The notes beneath the pieces are model-generated. The model was given only the letters and a program-made list of their open reading frames with translations, did not search any database and was not told the origin of the DNA. Both the position numbers and the translations under genes were made by a program. Below, one piece after another: positions 1 to 5,249 of a stretch of DNA of 6,447 nt; positions within the stretch are counted from its first letter, which is position 1, and each line of letters starts with the position of its first letter. Source of the DNA: an uncultured Actinomycetes bacterium (lineage in GTDB: Bacteria > Actinomycetota > Actinomycetes > Nanopelagicales > Nanopelagicaceae); contig CAITKS010000034.1 in assembly GCA_903893085.1 (NCBI GenBank), positions 1 to 6,447 of the forward strand, written 5' to 3'.

Positions 1-1
1 G

Positions 2-43
2 GCAGCACTCTTTTATGTGCGACACGCCATAGCGGCTAGTTAA
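2..43 (+). CDS. Possible 3' end of an unidentified gene, cut by the left edge
   Basis: Plus-strand frame 2 is open from the window edge to a TAA at 41-43 and reads AALFYVRHAIAAS. This hydrophobic-then-basic tail could be the C-terminus of a membrane protein convergent with the prenyltransferase gene that ends at 61. Frame 1 (TAG at 37-39) and frame 3 are also open from the edge but look less protein-like. Thirteen codons are too few to identify a family. A membrane protein such as hemolysin III is sometimes found near this prenyltransferase in actinobacteria, but that is only a guess from context. The rest of 1-60 shows no clear feature beyond a 5-bp inverted repeat (TTAAC/GTTAA) at 40-54. 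Confidence 0.25.
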   Translation, partial: AALFYVRHAIAAS

Positions 44-60
44 CGATTGGTTAAGACTGG

Positions 61-837
61 CTACGCGCCAAGACGTCGATGGCGCTGTGAATATGCACGA
101 AGTGCTCGCAAGAAATCGACGCGACGAAAATCTGGCCAATATGCTTCACAGAAATAGAATTCTGATAAAGCGCTCTGCCATAACAAGAAGCCGCCCAGCC
201 TTTGTTCACCAGATGTACGGATCAACAATTCGGGATCCGGTTGACCTGCGGTATATAAATATTTTGAGATCTCCTCAGTTGTTAGCGCCGCGGTGGCATC
301 AGCCAAGTTCGCACCATGGGCGCTCTTATCTTGCAGATATCCCTTCACCGCATCGACGATTTCTCGGCGACCGCCATAACCAATTGCCACATTTACTTCG
401 ACGCCACCATTTATTACAGGCGGCAAATTAGCCAATTTTTCACTCAGCCAAGGCGGCAAAAGTTCCAGGGCTCCAACGGCTTTGATATTCCATTTACCGG
501 TGGCGCGAAGTTCATCGACGGTATCGCCAATGATCTTTAAGAGACCATCTAACTCTTCAGGGGTGCGTTTAAAGTTTTCCGTCGATAACAACCACAAGGT
601 GACGACTTCAACTTTTGCCTCATCACACCAACCGAGAAATTCCACGATCTTGCTGGCACCGCGACGGTGACCTTTGGGATCGAGTGAACTGGGATTGGCT
701 TTTGCAAAACGGCGATTGCCATCAAGGATCACACCAACATGGCGCGGGGTTTTTGAGAAATCTAGATCACTAACAATGCGCCACTCGTAAAACGGGTAGA
801 GCGCAGATTTAATCGTTTTACGGATACTGCTTAACAA
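61..837 (-). CDS. uppS: Short-chain Z-isoprenyl diphosphate synthase (cis-prenyltransferase, Rv1086-like)
   Basis: This enzyme adds isopentenyl diphosphate in cis to an allylic diphosphate, feeding polyprenyl phosphate (lipid carrier) synthesis at the membrane. Visible motifs, numbered for a 258-aa protein, are the catalytic-Asp block DGNRR (39-43), GHRRG (57-61), a GYGGRREIVDAV block, and the pyrophosphate/dimer motif RTSGEQR (207-213) followed by GFLLWQ and YWPDF. The C-terminal VDFLRALRAYSQRHRR closely resembles mycobacterial Rv1086, the Z-farnesyl diphosphate synthase, more than the long-chain enzyme, so a C15 product is likely but inferred. The start is a choice: the frame is open up to TTG at 864, but TTG at 837 has GGAG seven bases upstream and gives the usual family length, whereas the TTG at 864 has no ribosome site. 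Its 5' end overlaps the DUF3817 gene by 20 nt, so it is probably translationally coupled and last in the operon. Confidence 0.93.
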   Translation of the reverse strand: MLSSIRKTIKSALYPFYEWRIVSDLDFSKTPRHVGVILDGNRRFAKANPSSLDPKGHRRGASKIVEFLGWCDEAKVEVVTLWLLSTENFKRTPEELDGLLKIIGDTVDELRATGKWNIKAVGALELLPPWLSEKLANLPPVINGGVEVNVAIGYGGRREIVDAVKGYLQDKSAHGANLADATAALTTEEISKYLYTAGQPDPELLIRTSGEQRLGGFLLWQSALSEFYFCEAYWPDFRRVDFLRALRAYSQRHRRLGA

Positions 838-1117
838 TTCGGCGCTCCGCAATAAATGAAGCAACTGGCAGCGTGCCAGCTAGGGCCAACCAAATTACTC
901 GACGCAAATCCCAGCGCGCCTTTACTGAAAATTGCAGCGCAGTTAAAAGATATGCGGCGTAAACCCAGCCATGCACAAATGGAATCCAGGCAACTTTGCT
1001 CTTCCAGTCTTCATTATTTAGTAGGTATGCCACGGGCAGATCTACAAACCACAAAAGCAGCGACATAACTCCGGCGGTTAACGCCATTACTCGAAATCTC
1101 TTAACGGCACCGGTCAT
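818..1117 (-). CDS. DUF3817 integral membrane protein
   Basis: A 99-aa protein with three hydrophobic segments at roughly residues 10-33, 43-64 and 74-90. The DUF3817 signatures are visible: RFRVMALTAGVMSLLL at the N-terminus, HGWVYAAYLLT (49-59) in the second helix, and GTLPVASFIAERR (81-93) at the C-terminus. The length is typical for the family. The biochemical role is not established; family members sit in the cytoplasmic membrane of actinobacteria and others. The ATG at 1117 overlaps the SURF1 stop as ATGA, with no clear ribosome site of its own, so translation probably depends on SURF1. The 3' end overlaps the prenyltransferase start. Being wedged between an oxidase-assembly gene and a lipid-carrier gene suggests a membrane housekeeping role, but that is inference. 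Confidence 0.88.
   Translation of the reverse strand: MTGAVKRFRVMALTAGVMSLLLWFVDLPVAYLLNNEDWKSKVAWIPFVHGWVYAAYLLTALQFSVKARWDLRRVIWLALAGTLPVASFIAERRIVKQYP
845..848 (-). promoter_or_regulatory. Ribosome binding site deciding the TTG start of the prenyltransferase
   Basis: On the minus strand GGAG stands seven bases before TTG at 837, inside the end of the upstream DUF3817 gene. The more upstream TTG codons (852 and 864) lack such a site. Confidence 0.55.
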
Positions 1118-1830
1118 GAGGCAATACTACGGCGATAGAAGGGAAGGTAAAGAACGATCGCAGCCATCAGCCACCAAATGGCGACATATGAAATATGTTG
1201 CCAGTAATAACCCGCGACTCTAGAAACTGGCGCCTCTGCAACCACTCGGGTGCGAATCAAGTCTCCGGTTCGTGTGGCCTCTGATTGCGCCACTATGAAT
1301 CCGTCATATAACTGCAAGTCAGCCAGTCCAACAATGACGCTGCTATCTAGCCGCGAAATTACTCCCGGCACATTTTCGGCGCGATCATCATTTTGATGTG
1401 GCTGCATGGTTCCAACCAATTCAATTTTGGTTGACATCGCAACTTCTGGATTTAGCAAACGATCTGACCACAAACCACGAACAACCAAGATTCCCGAAAG
1501 CGGATCGATTTCATCTACTTGCAATAACGCTACTTCCCAGTCGCTGACGATCCCATCTTTATCGCTTTGAAATGGAGCCTTGAAATTTGCAACATAAAAA
1601 CCGCTTACCGCTACCTTCTTATTTACGTTACGAGAATCAAGGGCAACCGTTGGCTTAGCTAATTCACTTAGCGAATAAACTTTTGGGTCAATTACTTTGG
1701 CTGCGGCATTTGACTCTTTAACGATAGCGGCACGATCTAACTGCCAATTACCAAGGCCAACTAAGACCAGGGCAATAGCAATAACACCCAGGGCTTGTAG
1801 AAACTTCTTAATTATCGAATTGGTTTTCAT
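1114..1830 (-). CDS. SURF1-family cytochrome c oxidase assembly protein
   Basis: A 238-aa protein with the SURF1 layout: an N-terminal membrane helix (about 11-27) running into GNWQLDR (27-33), the family's G-x-WQ-x-x-R signature; a large extracytoplasmic domain with VSGFY and VVRGLW strands; and a C-terminal helix (about 210-229) opened by GYYWQHISYVAIWW. SURF1 proteins help insert heme a into subunit I of aa3-type cytochrome oxidase, acting at the membrane. No oxidase subunit gene is in the window, so the partner is inferred. Its ATG lies inside the last codons of the upstream 47-aa gene (23-nt overlap), and its TGA shares ATGA with DUF3817. This spacing indicates one cotranscribed, coupled operon. 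Only a poor ribosome site is visible before its ATG. Confidence 0.9.
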   Translation of the reverse strand: MKTNSIIKKFLQALGVIAIALVLVGLGNWQLDRAAIVKESNAAAKVIDPKVYSLSELAKPTVALDSRNVNKKVAVSGFYVANFKAPFQSDKDGIVSDWEVALLQVDEIDPLSGILVVRGLWSDRLLNPEVAMSTKIELVGTMQPHQNDDRAENVPGVISRLDSSVIVGLADLQLYDGFIVAQSEATRTGDLIRTRVVAEAPVSRVAGYYWQHISYVAIWWLMAAIVLYLPFYRRSIAS

Positions 1831-1951
1831 TGTTGCGAGCGCTCATCCGTAAGTAGCGCTTATAGAAACTGCGCAACAAAATAGCGACGGTTATACAGAG
1901 AATTAGAACAGTGAGTGATCCTGCCCAGCCCATCTCAACATCTTTTTGCAT
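1808..1951 (-). CDS. Small (47-aa) single-pass membrane protein, first gene of the SURF1 operon
   Basis: The protein starts MQKDVEMGWAG and has one hydrophobic helix (about residues 8-26), then a basic stretch FYKRYLRM and a polar Asn/Glu-rich tail. The positive-inside rule predicts the C-terminus in the cytoplasm. The same frame is open further upstream to 2020, but that extension would run into the divergent DUF4307 gene and reads as noise. The ATG at 1951 has GGGAG nine bases upstream. The stop overlaps the SURF1 start by 23 nt. A similar small protein (helix followed by a basic RS-x-x-KR-type segment) commonly sits beside mca in actinobacteria (Rv1083 position), so homology to that is plausible but not shown. 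Function is unknown; an accessory role in oxidase assembly is one possibility. Confidence 0.7.
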   Translation of the reverse strand: MQKDVEMGWAGSLTVLILCITVAILLRSFYKRYLRMSARNNENQFDN

Positions 1952-1968
1952 GAGACAATACTCCCATG
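1949..1968. promoter_or_regulatory. Divergent start region: imperfect palindrome holding both start codons
   Basis: The minus-strand ATG (1951-1949) and the plus-strand ATG (1966-1968) are 14 bp apart and form the ends of a 20-bp imperfect palindrome (CATGAGACAATACTCCCATG, 14 of 20 positions symmetric). The minus gene can use GGGAG (complement of 1961-1965) as ribosome site. The plus gene has none, so it may be leaderless, with GACAAT six bases before the ATG as a weak -10. Promoters must otherwise lie inside the opposite gene. Confidence 0.4.
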
Positions 1969-2355
1969 CAATCGGGCGAAGAGTTTGACTACAACGACCG
2001 CTATGGCGTGCTTCCCGCAAAGAGATGGGTCACACCTGCGATCGTTTTCGCCCTTATAGGTGGCGGTTGGTTTATTTGGGCCGGTCTTCATCATGCCAAC
2101 CCTGCAATTCGCTCTGAACTAATCTCATTTAGCGTTACAGCAGAGCGAGAAATCTCAATCCGTTACAGCGTTAATCGCACTGATCCTATGCAAGTCGTTA
2201 TCTGCACTTTGACTGCAAGTGATCAAGATAAGAATGTTGTTGGCCAAATCGATCAAAAGATCGCAGCAGGTACCTCATATAACGAGCAAACCACTGTGAT
2301 TCCCGCACGAACTGCGCCTGTAACAGCGGCAATTGCACGTTGTCGCGCCGAATAA
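1966..2355 (+). CDS. DUF4307 membrane-anchored protein (Rv1081c-like)
   Basis: A 129-aa protein with a short polar N-terminus carrying the DRYG motif (11-14), one membrane helix (about 22-41), and a C-terminal beta-rich domain predicted outside the cytoplasm. Two cysteines, C80 in VVICTLTA and C126 in IARCRAE, could pair. Size, layout, the N-terminal RYG and the C-terminal alternation fit the actinobacterial DUF4307 family, whose function is unknown. It is followed by greA after 24 bp, the same pairing as Rv1081c-greA in mycobacteria (from memory). The ATG at 1966 is preceded by no Shine-Dalgarno, and the gene begins only 14 bp from a divergent gene, suggesting a leaderless or internal promoter. 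Confidence 0.82.
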   Translation: MQSGEEFDYNDRYGVLPAKRWVTPAIVFALIGGGWFIWAGLHHANPAIRSELISFSVTAEREISIRYSVNRTDPMQVVICTLTASDQDKNVVGQIDQKIAAGTSYNEQTTVIPARTAPVTAAIARCRAE

Positions 2356-2369
2356 TTACTTCGTATACC
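2340..2369 (+). promoter_or_regulatory. Candidate greA promoter giving a near-leaderless mRNA
   Basis: TTGTCG (2340-2345) and TATACC (2364-2369) are spaced by 18 bp. Transcription would start around 2376, only a few bases before the greA ATG at 2380. No ribosome site precedes that ATG, which is consistent with leaderless or near-leaderless translation. The match is modest. Confidence 0.3.
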
Positions 2370-2379
2370 GTTGCCCCTT

Positions 2380-2856
2380 ATGAGTACCCCACAAACTTGG
2401 TTAACCCAAGAAGCCGCCGATCGTTTGCGCGGCGAACTCGCACACCTTGAATCAGATGGCCGTAAAGAAATCACCGCCAAGATCGAAGCAGCTCGCGCTG
2501 AAGGAGATCTAAAAGAAAACGGCGGCTATCACGCAGCACGCGATGAACAAGGCAAGATGGAAGCGCGCATCCGCCAGTTAAAGCAGATGCTAGAAAATGC
2601 ACACATCGGCACACCACCAGCATCCGCCGATGGCGTCGTTGGCCCCGGAATGGTTATCACCGCAATCATTGCTGGCGATGAAGAGAAGTTCTTACTTGGT
2701 TCACGCGAAATCGCATCTGGCGACTTAAGCGTTTACAGCGAAAAATCTCCTTTAGGCGCCGCAGTTATGGGTGCAAAGATCGGTGACACAGTTTCTTACA
2801 CCGCACCAAACGGTAAAGAAATCAAAGTCGAAATCAAGGGCGCGACTAACTACTAA
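2380..2856 (+). CDS. greA: Transcription elongation factor GreA
   Basis: GreA enters the RNA polymerase secondary channel and stimulates transcript cleavage to rescue backtracked complexes. The 158-aa protein has an N-terminal coiled coil (about 8-78) whose tip carries EGDLKENGGYH (41-51), including the acidic residues D43 and E46 that position the catalytic metal. It is followed by a linker and the C-terminal FKBP-like domain with SPLGAAVMGAKIGDTVSYTAPNG. The KMEARIRQLKQML run after the tip is typical of actinobacterial GreA. ATG at 2380 is chosen over an in-frame TTG at 2371, because it leaves the usual MSTPQTWLTQEAADRL start. It follows DUF4307 by 24 bp and is convergent with the next gene, with only six bases between the stop codons. 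Confidence 0.97.
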   Translation: MSTPQTWLTQEAADRLRGELAHLESDGRKEITAKIEAARAEGDLKENGGYHAARDEQGKMEARIRQLKQMLENAHIGTPPASADGVVGPGMVITAIIAGDEEKFLLGSREIASGDLSVYSEKSPLGAAVMGAKIGDTVSYTAPNGKEIKVEIKGATNY

Positions 2857-2858
2857 TT

Positions 2859-2889
2859 AAATTTAGAAGAGATTAATTCCACTAAATTT
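2859..2889. repeat. AT-rich inverted repeat at the greA convergence point
   Basis: AAATTTAG (2859-2866) and CTAAATTT (2882-2889) are perfect inverted arms around a 15-base loop. They cover the end of the minus-strand secreted-protein gene and lie just after the greA stop. It might serve as a weak two-way terminator, but the stem lacks G+C and no long T-tract follows. Confidence 0.25.
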
Positions 2890-3306
2890 GAATTGAATCG
2901 CTTGATCTTCGCTTCGGTCATCTGCAGCATTGTGGTCATTGGTTACCAAGAAAACGCACTTGGTGTGGATGCAATCGCCGTTTTCGAAGTATTTATCTAC
3001 TTTCAAAGTCAGCTTACTTTTGCTTGATTTAGCACCCATTTTGATATCAGCCGGAACATCTGAAATCCATAGCTTTGAAGTTGCAGCTGGGTTGCAAGCT
3101 GGAGGCTTGGTTTCGCCATTCTTTGTAGCCATGCATTGAGAAATATAGATTCCGTTATTCTTTGGAAGCGCTGAAACCTTTATAGTTACAAGGCCATTTT
3201 TTGTTGAAATTTTCTTACTATTTACGATTGTAACCTTCGTAGCTGCCTCGGCAGATTGGCTGCCAGCAAAAAGCAAAATTGCAGTAATTGCTAAAACTTT
3301 TTTCAA
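2863..3306 (-). CDS. Secreted neocarzinostatin-like (enediyne chromoprotein fold) protein
   Basis: A 147-aa precursor. The first 21 residues are a signal peptide (MKKVLAITAILLF core, SAEA|A cleavage site), leaving about 126 residues exported. The mature part has four cysteines in two pairs: C58 and C71 in YISQC...PPACNPA, and C112 and C117 in GDCIHTKC. This matches the neocarzinostatin apoprotein, where a QC...ACNPA segment and a DCTTAAC segment form two disulfides in a seven-strand Ig-like barrel; the following VFLVTND and final AIQFKF strand also align. The spacing of the second pair (four residues) is identical; the first is three residues longer. Neocarzinostatin family proteins bind and protect enediyne chromophores, but no enediyne gene is visible, so the ligand is unknown. 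The start is TTG, supported by GGAGAG seven bases upstream. It is Lys-rich and stands alone between convergent greA and the SDR gene. Confidence 0.72.
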   Translation of the reverse strand: MKKVLAITAILLFAGSQSAEAATKVTIVNSKKISTKNGLVTIKVSALPKNNGIYISQCMATKNGETKPPACNPAATSKLWISDVPADIKMGAKSSKSKLTLKVDKYFENGDCIHTKCVFLVTNDHNAADDRSEDQAIQFKFSGINLF

Positions 3307-3326
3307 TTGAATTCTCTCCGTCGTTA

Positions 3327-3351
3327 GTTAATTTGTCCCCGCAAATTTAAC
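3327..3351 (-). promoter_or_regulatory. Inverted repeat in the leader of the neocarzinostatin-like gene
   Basis: GTTAATTTG (3327-3335) and CAAATTTAAC (3342-3351) pair as arms of 9 and 10 bases with one bulged base around the six-base TCCCCG. It lies 21 bp upstream of the TTG start, between it and the SDR stop. It could be an operator or an mRNA hairpin; a terminator for the SDR operon is less likely because no T-tract follows. No convincing -10/-35 pair is seen in 3307-3397. Confidence 0.35.
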
Positions 3352-3397
3352 TTGGCCTCAAAGAGCATGCAGAGTGAAAATGGTGATATTCATCTCA

Positions 3398-4159
3398 TCA
3401 ATAAGTTGCACGACCACCAGAGGCGTCAAAGGTAAAGCCGGTTGTAAATGAGCACGCTTTTGATGCCATAAAGGCAACGATCTCGGCGACTTCTTCGGGC
3501 TGGCCAACGCGGCCCATCGGAATTCGGCTAATCATGTATTTCAAAGTTTCATCAGAAGTATTTGAATTCATTGGCGTACTTATGACCGCTGGTGCAAGTG
3601 AGTTAATAACGATTCCATCTGGGGCGACTTCCTTGGCAACGCCTTTAACAAAACCAATCATGCCGGCCTTTGAGGTGTTGTAAGGAGAAAGTCCCGGGTT
3701 TCCTTCTTTTCCTGCAATGGATGCTAAATGCACAATGCGTCCGTATTTCTTTTCTTTCATAGATGGAATAACCGCTTGAGTTAACCAAATGGCGCCGTAG
3801 AGATTTACTTGCAAAACTTTTTCAAAGTCCGGCCATTTCACATCAACTACTGGTGTATTTGATGGTCCCACGATTCCTGCTGTGTTAATCAGCGCATCTA
3901 TTTGGCCATGATCTTTAAGGATTGCTGTTATTGCATTGTTGATCTGGTTTTGATCTGAAATATCGCAGGTGTGGACTTGATTGGATGCAAGGTTTAACTC
4001 TTTAGCTAATTCATCAAGGGCGCTCTTATTGAAATCTAGTGCGATGATTTTGGCACCGCGGGCTGCGATTAGTTGAGCACTCGACTTACCGATGCCAGTT
4101 GCTGCCCCTGAAATAACAACTACTTGGCCGTTGAATTCGACTGATGAGGTGGCTGACAT
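3398..4159 (-). CDS. SDR-family NAD-dependent dehydrogenase, probable sugar-acid (2-keto-3-deoxy-aldonate) dehydrogenase
   Basis: A 253-aa classical short-chain dehydrogenase. It has the cofactor loop SGAATGIGK (17-25), D42 after the second strand (favouring NAD over NADP), D66 before the adenine pocket, an NTAG (92-95, usual NNAG), and the catalytic tetrad N119, S147, Y160, K164 (YNTSK). The C-terminus FDASGGRATY is a tail I associate with SDRs of non-phosphorylative L-rhamnose and L-fucose pathways that oxidise 2-keto-3-deoxy-L-rhamnonate or -fuconate; this is memory-based inference. It starts 12 bp after the zinc dehydrogenase stop on the same strand, with only a weak ribosome site, so the two are probably cotranscribed. 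Other options are an aldose 1-dehydrogenase or a generic 3-oxoacyl-ACP reductase-like enzyme. The family call is firm; the substrate is not. Confidence 0.9.
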   Translation of the reverse strand: MSATSSVEFNGQVVVISGAATGIGKSSAQLIAARGAKIIALDFNKSALDELAKELNLASNQVHTCDISDQNQINNAITAILKDHGQIDALINTAGIVGPSNTPVVDVKWPDFEKVLQVNLYGAIWLTQAVIPSMKEKKYGRIVHLASIAGKEGNPGLSPYNTSKAGMIGFVKGVAKEVAPDGIVINSLAPAVISTPMNSNTSDETLKYMISRIPMGRVGQPEEVAEIVAFMASKACSFTTGFTFDASGGRATY

Positions 4160-4171
4160 GGTGGCTGCTTT

Positions 4172-5188
4172 CTACTTAATCCGCGGATCGATATGAATCT
4201 TTGGTCCATCGCCTGCGCCATGTGGGCGCTTGCCCATAAAGACATCGTGGACTTCATTTAGCGAGATTGTTGCTGCGATAAGCGGACGTGGATCTACTTC
4301 ACCACGTGCAAATATTTCAATCGCGCCTTTGAGTCCAGGTGATGCCGACAAGATTCCAACAGCAGTGACATCTTTGAGCGCCAAGTCACGTGAATCAATC
4401 AGGCTCGGTTCACCAGATATACCGATGTAAACAACGCGACCACCGGGTTCGACTGCTTGCACAATTTCATTAGGAATTGATTTGTGATTAGTGGCATCGA
4501 TAATTCCGTCAAAACCTGTTCTTGGTTTAACTAAATCTGTTCCTGCGTTCTTAATTCCGATTTGATGGGCCAACTTGATGGTGCGCTCATTGCGGCCAAT
4601 CAAGTGCACACGGGCGCCAGCGGCTTGTGCAAGTTGTGCGCAAAGTAATCCAATTGTGCCTGTTCCATAAATCAAAATCTCTTTGCCGGGGCCAGCAAGT
4701 GCTGCCTCAACTGCGCGAAGTGAATTGCCGGCAGGTTCAATAAGTGCACCTATTGCATCATCAATTGAATCTGGCAGCGCGTGAAGTGCACGTTCTGGCA
4801 CTAATAATTTTTCAGCACATGCACCTGGCCAACCGTTGCGAACACCGATTTCAAAACGATCATCGCAAACATGTTGGCGATCGGATGTGCAGCGATAACA
4901 AGTGCCGCAGCCAAGCATCGTGTCACCAGTAACTCTTTGACCGAGCCATTTTGGATTTACACCTTTACCAATTTGCGAAACAACACCACACCATTCGTGG
5001 CCGATTTGTACTGGATATTTCGCTTGATTGCTATGGAGATAAACCATCTCACCCGTAAAGAATTCTTGATCTGTTCCGCAGATTCCAACGCGTGTTACAT
5101 CAACGACGACTTGGTTATCCCCCGCGATCGGCTCTGCCACATCTTCCACAATGGAATTATTCGGAGAAGTTATGGTCAAGGCCTTCAT
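4172..5188 (-). CDS. Zinc-dependent medium-chain dehydrogenase, probable sugar or polyol dehydrogenase
   Basis: A 338-aa MDR protein. Catalytic zinc ligands are visible as C37 (GICGTD), H64-E65 (GHEWCGVV) and probably E151 (LIEPAGN). The structural zinc site is C94, C97, C100, C108 (GCGTCYRC...HVC). The NAD(P) Rossmann loop is GTGTIG (175-180). The length is typical. Family members oxidise sugars, polyols or L-threonine. The long insert after GICGTD (EFFTGEMVYLHSNQAKYP) and its placement beside an aldonate dehydratase and an SDR favour a monosaccharide substrate, perhaps converting an aldose to its lactone. It is the first gene of a minus-strand pair, transcribed away from the dehydratase. 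There is no ribosome site before the ATG at 5188, but a -10-like TATAGT sits exactly six bases upstream, indicating leaderless transcription. Confidence 0.9.
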   Translation of the reverse strand: MKALTITSPNNSIVEDVAEPIAGDNQVVVDVTRVGICGTDQEFFTGEMVYLHSNQAKYPVQIGHEWCGVVSQIGKGVNPKWLGQRVTGDTMLGCGTCYRCTSDRQHVCDDRFEIGVRNGWPGACAEKLLVPERALHALPDSIDDAIGALIEPAGNSLRAVEAALAGPGKEILIYGTGTIGLLCAQLAQAAGARVHLIGRNERTIKLAHQIGIKNAGTDLVKPRTGFDGIIDATNHKSIPNEIVQAVEPGGRVVYIGISGEPSLIDSRDLALKDVTAVGILSASPGLKGAIEIFARGEVDPRPLIAATISLNEVHDVFMGKRPHGAGDGPKIHIDPRIK

Positions 5189-5194
5189 GCCGTC

Positions 5195-5202
5195 ACTATA
5201 CT
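5195..5202. promoter_or_regulatory. Back-to-back -10 boxes of the divergent sugar-acid genes
   Basis: ACTATACT reads as TATAGT on the minus strand (5200-5195) and TATACT on the plus strand (5197-5202), each five of six matches to TATAAT. The minus box is followed by GACGGC and then the dehydrogenase ATG, the spacing of a leaderless start. The plus box has TGGTCA (5173-5178) 18 bp upstream and would give a leader of about 40 bases before the dehydratase. No good -35 is seen for the minus direction. Confidence 0.45.
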
Positions 5203-5210
5203 CAACACAA

Positions 5211-5224
5211 TATCTGGATAGATA
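5211..5224. promoter_or_regulatory. Possible operator: TATCT-GGAT-AGATA inverted repeat
   Basis: A perfect 5-bp inverted repeat with a four-base centre, lying where the minus-strand -35 would be and just downstream of the predicted plus-strand start site. A regulator bound here could control both directions. It is short and AT-rich, so chance is possible, and no regulator gene is in the window. Confidence 0.3.
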
Positions 5225-5236
5225 GTCTTGCGATTC

Positions 5237-5242
5237 GAGGAG
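5237..5242 (+). promoter_or_regulatory. Strong ribosome binding site of the dehydratase gene
   Basis: GAGGAG stands seven bases before the ATG at 5250. It fixes the start of the dehydratase and contrasts with the absence of any such site before the divergent dehydrogenase. Confidence 0.75.
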
Positions 5243-5249
5243 TAATTAA

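Noticed and set aside
1..60. tRNA or structured RNA at the left edge
   Set aside because: No cloverleaf, TTC loop or CCA-type end could be built; only a 5-bp inverted repeat is present.
87..670. Plus-strand open frames across the prenyltransferase gene
   Set aside because: They read as low-complexity, His/Arg-rich noise antisense to a gene with clear catalytic motifs on the minus strand.
1952..2020. Upstream extension of the 47-aa gene to a longer 70-aa frame
   Set aside because: The extra 23 residues are antisense to DUF4307 and lie before an ATG with a usable ribosome site; the membrane helix fits the shorter protein.
1903..2094. Minus-strand open frame across the DUF4307 start
   Set aside because: It overlaps the DUF4307 coding sequence and the 47-aa gene in other frames and has no recognisable motif or ribosome site.
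2371..2379. TTG at 2371 as the greA start
   Set aside because: It adds only three residues, has no ribosome site, and the ATG at 2380 gives a normal GreA N-terminus.
2859..2889. A true Rho-independent terminator between greA and the secreted-protein gene
   Set aside because: The stem is all A+T apart from one pair and lacks a following T-tract, so it is listed only as an inverted repeat.
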